A stretch of 64,000 nucleotides of DNA from contig NZ_JACJPF010000052.1 in the NCBI RefSeq assembly GCF_014695915.1, positions 62,001-126,000 on the forward strand, written 5' to 3'. The position numbers were made by a program, and so were the translations under genes. The notes below the pieces were generated by a model. It was given only the letters and a program-made list of their open reading frames with translations. It was not told the origin of the DNA and did not search any database. The DNA is from Trichocoleus sp. FACHB-40 (GTDB lineage: Bacteria; Cyanobacteriota; Cyanobacteriia; Cyanobacteriales; FACHB-T130). Positions 44,293 through 50,443 of this stretch are shown in pieces. The stretch's first letter is position 1. Each line of letters opens with the position of its first letter.

Positions 44293-44460
44293 CTATGAAG
44301 CAAGGTATTTCCCTTATTAATCTAAGTTAAGTTGGCAACTTCTGGTGTGAAGCGTTAGACTTTCGCAACAAAGGCTCATGAACAGTACCACACAGAAAAT
44401 CAGGTCGCGTAATTCCCCGACAGCTACTCAAACTGCTCAAACAACAAGAGAGCAAGATAG

Positions 44461-44976
44461 TCAACGCGATCGCTTCTGTTTTTGCCTCCGCTTCAAATCC
44501 TCAGCCAGTCGAATATCCACCAGTTCCCCCTCCTCCCATGCTTCACCATCCGGTTTAACAAGCTGTTGGGCGAGTTTTTGGAGTTCTACATCCGAGGCGC
44601 GATCGCCTTCTAGTAACTCATTAATCCGTTCCACAGGCATTTGGGCATCAGCAGCAAGCTTCCCAAGCGCCCAGTCGCGGTTACTCAGAGTTTCGTCAAT
44701 CAGAGATGCGATCGTGGGTACTGCTAGCGGTGCAGGCGATGCAGCCATTACTACCGAAGACTCAGACAGTGGCGAGTCTTCCTGCTGTTGCTGTTTTTCG
44801 ATCCAGCTAGCGATCGCTTCCTCTAAACCGACATTAATATCCTGACCCAAACTTTTACAAATTCCCTTGAACTTCAAGGAAAGCGTCTTAGGGACAAAAC
44901 CCCGCAACTCCTGATAATTCGTAGATTTCCTTTTATCAACCACAAATAAGCTATACACGGGAGTTTCAGGCTTCAT
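44461..44976 (-). CDS. Small conserved protein, intact copy of a triplicated gene
   Basis: I choose the ATG at 44976 (171 aa). The frame is open 31 codons further, but that part is only the translation of the GCGTAT repeat (YAIYAIYAII). The N-terminal part has VYSLFVVDKRKSTNYQELRG. A central linker and a C-terminal helical region (RINELLEGDRASDVELQKLA; VDIRLAEDLKRRQKQ) follow. No known domain. Decayed copies of its 3' half occur at 42768 and 47836. The divergent gene at 45052 shares a short promoter region. Confidence 0.6.
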   Translation of the reverse strand: MKPETPVYSLFVVDKRKSTNYQELRGFVPKTLSLKFKGICKSLGQDINVGLEEAIASWIEKQQQQEDSPLSESSVVMAASPAPLAVPTIASLIDETLSNRDWALGKLAADAQMPVERINELLEGDRASDVELQKLAQQLVKPDGEAWEEGELVDIRLAEDLKRRQKQKRSR

Positions 44977-45025
44977 TCTCGCACAAACTCGCAAAAGCTC
45001 TATTTTCGCTAATATTGCTATTATT

Positions 45026-45049
45026 GCGTATATCGCGTATATCGCGTAT
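45026..45049. promoter_or_regulatory. GCGTATATC tandem repeat in a divergent promoter
   Basis: Three GCGTAT units start at 45026, 45035 and 45044, nine bases apart (GCGTATATCGCGTATATCGC and on). The dyad within TATCGCGTAT suggests repressor binding. It lies between the divergent starts at 44976 (-) and 45052 (+). Confidence 0.45.
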
Positions 45050-45051
45050 TT

Positions 45052-45399
45052 TTGATTGTATTCACTCAACCCCCAGCAATCGTGATTCCGGACTTGCCTT
45101 TAATCGGTTTGGATGCACCGCCTCCATCAGTCCGCCTCCCCCCCAACTTCCCAGATAGCGCCCCAATACCGCGTTTTCTGTATGGCGATCACCTCCAGTG
45201 GAAGCCGCTATCTGATACAGACGAAACTGACAGGGGCATCGTCATTGGGCGGTTCTACACCTTTGCCTCTCATCGCTACCAGTGGGCATGGAAATATCTG
45301 ATTCTCATAGATCCCGAATCTCCCGGCGCTCAGTTCTGTGTCGCTGATACCTGCTGGGAAGAACACCTCGAACCTTTGCCGTTGGAGACAAACTCATGA
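45052..45399 (+). CDS. Hypothetical cyanobacterial protein, unknown function
   Basis: The 115-aa protein has a proline-rich N-terminus (IPDLPLIGLDAPPPSVRLPP) and a body with FLYGDHLQWKPLSD, GIVIGRFYTFASHRYQWAWK and CVADTCWEEHLEPLPLE. I recall similar short proteins in other cyanobacteria, usually followed by a small HTH gene. Here only a fragment of that second gene remains. The start is TTG 45052 if the frame is used from its beginning. Its stop overlaps the following fragment's ATG by four bases (ATGA). Confidence 0.5.
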   Translation: MIVFTQPPAIVIPDLPLIGLDAPPPSVRLPPNFPDSAPIPRFLYGDHLQWKPLSDTDETDRGIVIGRFYTFASHRYQWAWKYLILIDPESPGAQFCVADTCWEEHLEPLPLETNS

Positions 45400-45527
45400 C
45401 CTCTCCTCGTCCCCTCGGACAACGAGAATTGGAGTTAATTCATCTCTTCTACCCCACCTGCCAGTTAGGGATGTCTCCCCGTACCTTTAAAGCCAAGTGG
45501 AACTGGCGAAGTTCTGGTATACCGTGA
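45396..45527 (+). pseudogene. Truncated small HTH-type gene (43 residues)
   Basis: A frame from ATG 45396 reads MTSPRPLGQRELELIHLFYP and then CQLGMSPRTFKAKWNW before a stop at about 45527. It resembles the N-terminus of a small HTH protein common beside the gene at 45052. The expected HTH body is missing, and the frame breaks into unrelated sequence before the cas12k fragment. A deletion is the likely cause. Confidence 0.45.
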
Positions 45528-45589
45528 TGTTAAGCAATTACTGAGCAAGCCAATTCAGGGGGGAAAACTAAAAAGAAAAAGACTCAGTA

Positions 45590-46054
45590 TAAATAACTCA
45601 AGCGTCAGCGAGAGCAACAACGCTTCAACAGCCACGAACGCCATAACGCTCAAAAAATGGTGTTCCCTGTAACTTTGGAGAATTGAAACAAGGGGAGTAT
45701 GTGGATAGACTGCTGGCAAAAGTGATTGTGGCAGTGGCAAAACACTATCGAGCTAGCAGTATTGTCCTACCTGACTTGAGAAATATCCGGGAAGCGGCGG
45801 AGAATGAAGTGAAAGCCAGAGCCGAACAAAGATTTCCCGGCTATCAAAAGCGTCAAGATTGCTACGCCAAGAATTATCGTGCCAGCATTCACCGTTGGAG
45901 TTACAACAGGTTAGCTAAGTGTATTCAGGTTAAAGCCCAAAGAGCTGGGATTGCCACAGAAAAAGCACGGCAACCGCATGGGGACACTCCTCAAGAGAAA
46001 GCAAAGAATTTAGTCCTAGCTGCTTGTGAACACCGTAAAGTATCAGCTTGCTAG
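45590..46054 (+). pseudogene. Decayed cas12k, C-terminal fragment
   Basis: The last 123 codons (45683-46054) match the end of the intact Cas12k at 50444: GEYVDRLLAKVIVAVAKHYR, SIVLPDLRNIREAAE and HRWSYNRLAKCIQVKAQRAG. Upstream, 45593-45655 encodes KRQREQQRFNSHERHNAQK, the matching segment, but in a different frame, so at least one frameshift is present. Everything before it (about 500 codons) is gone. It is followed by its own tracrRNA region and CRISPR array, so this is the remains of an older module. Confidence 0.9.
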
Positions 46055-46097
46055 GTCAACCTATTGTGAACCTTGACAATATAAATATAATAAGAGA

Positions 46098-46431
46098 TTA
46101 ATAGCGCCGTTTGTACATGCTTATTGCCTCTGTACAGCGATTAAGTTAGGGTTTGTTTGACTGCTCGTTTGACAGTCCTACTTTCTGAACCCTGGTAGCT
46201 ACCCGCCCATGATGCTGGCCCGATGAATACCTTCTTCATAGGTCGAGAAATTCCGTGTATGAATACTGGAGTATATAGTATGCGGGAAAGGTGCGCTCCC
46301 AGCGAAATGGGTGAAGCTGAGGGAGAAGGTAAATTTTCCCAAAGCCCTAGCCCTTGTTAACAAGGGTGCGGATTCCCGCAGTGGTGGCTCCGAACTCGTC
46401 CCCTTCGGGGGAGCCCTCCCTAATTTTTTTT
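46098..46431 (+). ncRNA. tracrRNA region 1 (type V-K)
   Basis: It begins with AATAGCGCCG, the V-K tracrRNA start seen also at 52411. It shares TAGTTTGACTG-like blocks, CCCTGGTAGCT, GGTGCGCTCCCAG and GCAGTGGTGGCT with region 2. It ends with a GGGGGAGCCCTCCC anti-repeat and a T-run (46424-46431). The anti-repeat can pair with the 3' half of the CRISPR repeats at 46618. Sequence identity to region 2 is only partial, so the two copies are not recent duplicates. Whether it is still expressed is unknown. Confidence 0.8.
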
Positions 46432-47277
46432 GACGGCTCAAAGCGGGGGCAAAATCCCTGAGTTGCCGTCAGTAGTTCAAAACTCTTGTCCAGTCTTGGT
46501 TTTAGGCTTTCACTTCAGTCAACTTTCTCCTTGGGAAAGAGCTGAAATGAGCAATTTAAAATCAGCCGACAAAAATGTATTTGTCAGCTTGTGTAGACAA
46601 GTGTTTCAGCGGGCGCGGTTTCATCAACCCTCCCGTCTTGGGGTGGGTTGAAAGTTATCTGGACACGAGTAAGTTTAAATTCCCTGGTGCTAGGTTTCAT
46701 CAACCCTCCCGTCTTGGGGTGGGTTGAAAGCAACTACACAATTTGCCAAAGGGTTCTTGCTGGGTTTCATCAACCCTCCCGTCTTGGGGTGGGTTGAAAG
46801 TAGAAGCTGCGGTCAGTGGGTGCGATTTATCAATACGCGGTTTCATCAACCCTCCCGTCTTGGGGTGGGTTGAAAGTTATATTTACACTGAGCCAACTGG
46901 TCAGAGTATGTACAGTTTCATCAACCCTCCCGCCTTGGGGTGGGTTGAAAGACTTCATAAACTCTGCTTATTGTCTCCCTTACAGTGGTTTCATCAACCC
47001 TCCCGCCTTGGGGTGGGTTGAAAGTCCTTCACTATATAATTCAAGTGCGGCTCTATCGTAAGTTTCATCAACCCTCCCGCCTTGGGGTGGGTTGAAAGTA
47101 GAGGTAAGTAGCGGAAATAAGTAGCAGCAAGTAAGTTTCATCAACCCTCCCGCCTTGGGGTGGGTTGAAAGATGAAGCTATTCATTTGCTCTTTAATTCT
47201 ATTAAAGTTTCATCAACCCTCCCGCCTTGGGGTGGGTTGGAAGTTGCCACTGCAATTGCTACTGTCGAGGAGCTTGA

Positions 47278-47314
47278 GTTTCATCAACCCACCCCAAGGC
47301 GGGAGGGTTGAAAG
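47278..47314 (+). repeat. CRISPR repeat 10 with inverted core
   Basis: The outer bases GTTTCAT and AAAG are normal. The 26 bases between (47285-47310) are the exact reverse complement of the same 26 bases in the neighbouring repeats, so CAACCCACCCCAAGG takes the place of CAACCCTCCCGCCTT. The core is itself a near-palindrome (CAACCC...GGGTTG), which would let a hairpin flip in situ. The flipped core would alter the tracrRNA pairing. Confidence 0.95.
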
Positions 47315-47462
47315 AACGACCTCATCAACGCGGCTCAACAGTTCAACTCGGTTTCATCAACCCTCCCGCCTTGGGGTGGGTTGAAAGTAAGCTAGTTCCT
47401 CATTATCGCAAGCCAGTCGCCGTTGAGTTTCATCAACCCTCCCGCCTTGGGGTGGGTTGAAA

Positions 47463-47629
47463 CCCACATTCCGCACCCCCTACTGTCACAATCGGTTTTT
47501 ACGGGATTTACCGACCTAATGGAGTTATTTTTGATACGAAGAACTGGAAAACCCGTTTTGCGATCGCAAAACCAAAATACCCAAAAAGCCAAAATTCGTA
47601 GTGTGACACTTTAGGGTGCGGAAAGTGGG
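47463..47629. mobile_element. MITE-like insertion in CRISPR repeat 12, 167 bp
   Basis: It has terminal inverted repeats CCCACATTCCGCACCC and, at the other end, CCCACTTTCCGCACCC (reverse complement), extending with further matches to TGTCACA. A 6-bp duplication TTGAAA flanks it (47457-47462, 47630-47635). It has no open gene, so a transposase in trans is required. It splits the repeat after its 36th base and shortens the 3' handle on the right to TTGAAAG. Confidence 0.85.
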
Positions 47630-47835
47630 TTGAAAGTAAAGTTAAGTGCCATTGGCACCTAACTAACCTGTCGAGTTTCATCAATCCTCCCGCCTTGGGG
47701 TGGGTTGAAAGTGACCCGGATGTGATGCTATTGCTCCCCTGGTTTAGTTGGTTTCATCAACCCTCCCGCCTTGGGGTGGGTTGAAAGAATATATTCCAAA
47801 CTGGGACACAATCGCAATTAACCTATCGCCAACGC

Positions 47836-48050
47836 TTCTACTGTCGTCTCTGCTTCAAATCCTCCGCCAGTCGAATATCCACCAGTTCCCCCTCCTCCCA
47901 CGCTTCACCATCAGGTTTAAGCAGTCGCTGTGCGAGTTTTTGGAGTTCGGCATCAGAGGGGCGATTTGTGATAGCTCATTAATCCATTCGGCTGAGACTG
48001 TTCGAGCATCAAGTAGGGTCTGCCCAGCCAATTCATTTCGTAATTAAGCG
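47836..48050 (-). pseudogene. Third, decayed copy of the small gene at 44461
   Basis: The minus strand carries the same 3' half: a stretch matching RLAEDLKRR, VDIRLAED and KPDGEAWEE is readable. It has changes and frameshifts near 47965, after which only weak similarity remains. It directly follows the array. With the copy at 42768 it brackets the region 42768-48050. Confidence 0.65.
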
Positions 48051-48085
48051 ATCGCATCTCAACTCATGATATCCGTTAAATATAC

Positions 48086-48103
48086 AGTCACGAATCATGA
48101 GTA
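48086..48103. promoter_or_regulatory. Operator-like palindrome 1 (before first HTH gene)
   Basis: AGTCACGAATCATGAGTA fits the imperfect dyad AGTCRYGAWTCATGASTA shared with 48428-48445. It ends three bases before the ATG at 48107, so a bound protein would block translation or transcription start. Self-regulation by the HTH proteins is inferred. Confidence 0.6.
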
Positions 48104-48106
48104 AAA

Positions 48107-48424
48107 ATGGCATTTAGAAGGCGCAGGGTAATAGACAGCAATCGCCAGACAACTGAATATAGAATTGACGCACTCAGTAACCTGCCCTTGGAGCCTTTGG
48201 AATACTGTAGACGATGGGTTGAGATGTCCTCAGATGAGCGAGGGTATAGAAAAGCCTGCATTACTGCCCTAGCTGAAGCAACGGCGCTGAGTTCTAGGAC
48301 TATCGGCAATTGGGGACAGAACTTCGAGAGGCGACCCAACTACGTCCTGCATATCTTACGCATGGCAGATATGCTCAACCAAATCCGAAAAATAATCCTA
48401 CCTGCTGATTATCCTCAAGAATAA
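48107..48424 (+). CDS. Small HTH protein, first of a tandem pair
   Basis: The 105-aa protein has a central helix-turn-helix-like segment: YRKACITALAEATALSSRTI, followed by GNWGQNFERRPNYV. It is related to the next gene (PLEPLEYCRRWV and ILRMADMLNQI are shared blocks). V-K CASTs often carry small transcriptional repressors (CvkR and other HTH types) near cas12k; this pair is a candidate for that role. The family is not one I can name. Confidence 0.65.
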   Translation: MAFRRRRVIDSNRQTTEYRIDALSNLPLEPLEYCRRWVEMSSDERGYRKACITALAEATALSSRTIGNWGQNFERRPNYVLHILRMADMLNQIRKIILPADYPQE

Positions 48425-48427
48425 TTT

Positions 48428-48445
48428 AGTCGTGATTCATGACTA
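48428..48445. promoter_or_regulatory. Operator-like palindrome 2 (between the HTH genes)
   Basis: AGTCGTGATTCATGACTA is a better dyad than the first: AGTC(G/A)TGA-TT-CATGACT. It starts three bases after the stop of the first HTH gene and 74 bases before the second ATG. A weaker third copy, GATCGTGACTCACTA, is at 48836-48850. Confidence 0.6.
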
Positions 48446-48518
48446 AAACTATTGTTTTGCGACTAGAGATTCCCTAATTTGGATTCAGTAAGCAGTAATT
48501 CACTTACCGCGCCTAAGA

Positions 48519-48833
48519 ATGCAGATAGGGAGGAGTTCCCCTTGGAATGGAAATCGGATTGATAGCATCCGCCAGTTGCCCCTGGAACCGATGGAGTATT
48601 GCCGCCGTTGGGTCACTCAAGAACCGGGTCTGAACTATAGGAAAGTTTGTATTAATGCGATTGCAGAAATTACAGGCGCCAGCCCCAAAACCGTCAAAGA
48701 CTGGGGGCCCGACTTTCAGCGCCGTCCTAAATACGTTACCCGGATCTTGCGGCAAGCTGACCTGCTTAACCAATTCAAACAACTGGTTGTAACTGGAATT
48801 ATCACCCTACCACCGGACTTCCCCTTTGAATAA
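48519..48833 (+). CDS. Small HTH protein, second of a tandem pair
   Basis: The 104-aa protein resembles the first one (about 45-50% by eye): PLEPMEYCRRWV, YRKVCINAIAEITGASPKTV, ILRQADLLNQ. It also ends with a PPDFPFE-like tail. A winged or simple HTH is likely (INAIAEITGASPKTVKDWG). The start ATG 48519 has no strong ribosome binding site, so a start inside the frame is possible. The pair likely arose by tandem duplication. Confidence 0.65.
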   Translation: MQIGRSSPWNGNRIDSIRQLPLEPMEYCRRWVTQEPGLNYRKVCINAIAEITGASPKTVKDWGPDFQRRPKYVTRILRQADLLNQFKQLVVTGIITLPPDFPFE

Positions 48834-48835
48834 CC

Positions 48836-48850
48836 GATCGTGACTCACTA
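48836..48850. promoter_or_regulatory. Operator-like site 3 (after second HTH gene)
   Basis: GATCGTGACTCACTA resembles one arm and core of the two upstream palindromes (TCGTGA-TCA) but the right arm is poor. It lies between the second HTH gene and the putative nuclease gene at 48941, so it could link that gene to the same control. Confidence 0.35.
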
Positions 48851-48940
48851 CCAACTCGCCTTAAAACCCCTTGTTTCCATTACGAATGCAAATTTATGCT
48901 GCTAACAGCCGACTGAAAAAAAATCTAGGAGTGTAGACCA

Positions 48941-50272
48941 ATGGCAACAGCGAAAAATGGAAAAAACTCCATCTCTGATTTGAGTATTACTAAATACCCA
49001 GCCAAAATTTCGGTTTTGAATAACCAGATAAAAATCCATGATCTAGAAATTGTTCTGCCTGATGCTGTCCATTACCTACAACAAATTCCGCCAGATGAAT
49101 ACGAACAGACTTGCCTGAGAGCTTTTGAAATGGGGTTATTTTGCTTACAAAGAGTCCAAAACCGTACTGAGATTGAATTTGTTAAACGGCAAATGGAGAC
49201 ACTATTAAGCGAATTTAATAAAGCGGTTGGAGCAATACCTGAAACCCTTGAGAAAAAGTTAGTCAGTCAAATTGGTGCAGAGAATGGTCAAGTATTAGCC
49301 CCAATAAAAGCCGAAATTAATTTGACTAAAGCTGTCCTTACAACGCAAGTGGATGCGGTAAGAGTTTTACTTGCTCAGGATATTGATCCCTCAAAAAGTT
49401 CTTCAGTGCTTGGTGCTGCCTTGAATAAAATTAAGGATATGTTAAATCCTGACATATCTAACTCAGTGCCTACAATATTTACCAATGCTTTAGAAAATGT
49501 CACAGCAGAAAATGGGACTTTAGCTAAAACAGTTAAAACAGTTCTCCTAGAGGCTATTAAACCACTTGCCGATGAAGTAGACAAGTTGGGTCAACAAATC
49601 CGAGAAAAAGAGGTTGCTCAATCAATTCTTCAACAAACCGTTGCCAAAGGCACCAGCTATGAAGAAACCGTTTTAGTGGAAGCCCAAGCCTGGTCAAAAT
49701 TTAGCGGAGCTGAAGTTCATTATGTCGCCAAACAAAACCAACCAGGCGATATTCTCATCAAGCTTGCCCCCACTTCGGTAGCAGCAACAAAACTATCAAT
49801 CGTCATTGAAGCGCGAAACCGAGAGTCAAAACCTTGGGGGCGTAAGCAGATTGCTGACCAATTAAATAAAGCGATGGCTAGGCATAAAGCCAATGCTGCC
49901 ATTTTCCTCAGTTGTTCTCTTAACGGTCTAGCGCAAGAAATAGGTAATTGGGCAATTGGGGAATGTGAATACGGTCTGTGGGTCGCGACTACACACGATC
50001 TACTGACTATAGGCATTCAATTTTTAATTGTTCGGCAACAATTAGCTACTCAACAATCCAATTTGTCTAAGCTTGACTGTCGGGCAATAGAAGCTCAGCT
50101 TATGCGGATTCAAACAGCTATGGATTCCATTACTAACATCAACACCCACTTAACACATTTACGCACTCATGCAGATGGAATAAAGGCAGAAGCTTTGACA
50201 TTGAAGGATGAAATTAGGAGTGCGCTCACCTCAATTGAGGATTCCATTCATATTGTTAAGCGTGAAACTTAA
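48941..50272 (+). CDS. Putative PD-(D/E)XK-like nuclease with long coiled-coil region
   Basis: The 443-aa protein has a leading helical domain, then long heptad-like helices (about residues 60-235). A C-terminal alpha/beta domain (about 240-385) follows. In that domain QPGDILIKL (about 266-274) is followed by KLSIVIEARN (about 285-294) and then by NAAIFLSCSLNG. The Asp, Glu-X-Arg pattern resembles the restriction endonuclease-like core but with Arg where Lys is usual. A last coiled coil ends the protein. I do not know the family. It lies between the HTH pair and cas12k in the CAST, where cargo or a CAST accessory would be. Confidence 0.6.
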   Translation: MATAKNGKNSISDLSITKYPAKISVLNNQIKIHDLEIVLPDAVHYLQQIPPDEYEQTCLRAFEMGLFCLQRVQNRTEIEFVKRQMETLLSEFNKAVGAIPETLEKKLVSQIGAENGQVLAPIKAEINLTKAVLTTQVDAVRVLLAQDIDPSKSSSVLGAALNKIKDMLNPDISNSVPTIFTNALENVTAENGTLAKTVKTVLLEAIKPLADEVDKLGQQIREKEVAQSILQQTVAKGTSYEETVLVEAQAWSKFSGAEVHYVAKQNQPGDILIKLAPTSVAATKLSIVIEARNRESKPWGRKQIADQLNKAMARHKANAAIFLSCSLNGLAQEIGNWAIGECEYGLWVATTHDLLTIGIQFLIVRQQLATQQSNLSKLDCRAIEAQLMRIQTAMDSITNINTHLTHLRTHADGIKAEALTLKDEIRSALTSIEDSIHIVKRET

Positions 50273-50283
50273 CTAAAAAAGCT

Positions 50284-50379
50284 TATAGCGGTTACTACAT
50301 GGGTGAGGTACGCAAAAATTCCCGATTATCAAGCTTTCCAGTTTTGAGAATGTACCTTACATAACCTTGAACCGCTATA
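50284..50379. mobile_element. MITE-like palindromic element before cas12k
   Basis: TATAGCGGTT starts the 96-bp element (50284) and AACCGCTATA ends it (50379). The following 18 bases of each arm match imperfectly (GGGTGAGGTAC against the reverse complement of GTACCTTACATAACC). This family of short repeats with TA-type ends is common in cyanobacterial spacers. It lies 65 bases before the cas12k ATG and may affect its promoter. Confidence 0.65.
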
Positions 50380-50443
50380 TTCCTTCATTAGGTAGAATAT
50401 CTGTATTGTTCTCTCTTTATATAGAGCCGCCCTGCTTAATTTT

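Larger units (their letters stand above)
46618..47787 (+). CRISPR. CRISPR array 1: 14 repeats of 37 nt, 13 spacers (V-K)
   Basis: Repeats start GTTTCATCAACCCTCCCG and end GGGTTGAAAG. Starts are 46618, 46694, 46764, 46840, 46915, 46988, 47062, 47135, 47207, 47278, 47351, 47427, 47675 and 47751. Spacers are 33-39 nt. The first four repeats read CCCGTCTT and the later ones CCCGCCTT. Repeat 9 has A to G near its end, repeat 13 has C to T. Repeat 10 has an inverted core and repeat 12 is split by a MITE. It is downstream of tracrRNA 1. No adaptation genes (cas1, cas2) lie in the window. Confidence 0.97.

Noticed and set aside
47025-47061. Spacer 6 shares TCACTATATAA with the chromosome at about 29060, near the left end
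   Set aside because: The match starts at the fifth base of the spacer, is only 11 bases, and lies about 113 bp from the end, not 60-66. Chance is likely in AT-rich DNA.
46743-47384. Several open frames of 70-92 aa in the CRISPR region
   Set aside because: They read through repeats and spacers (INPPALGWVE repeated) and are a product of the 37-nt repeat length.
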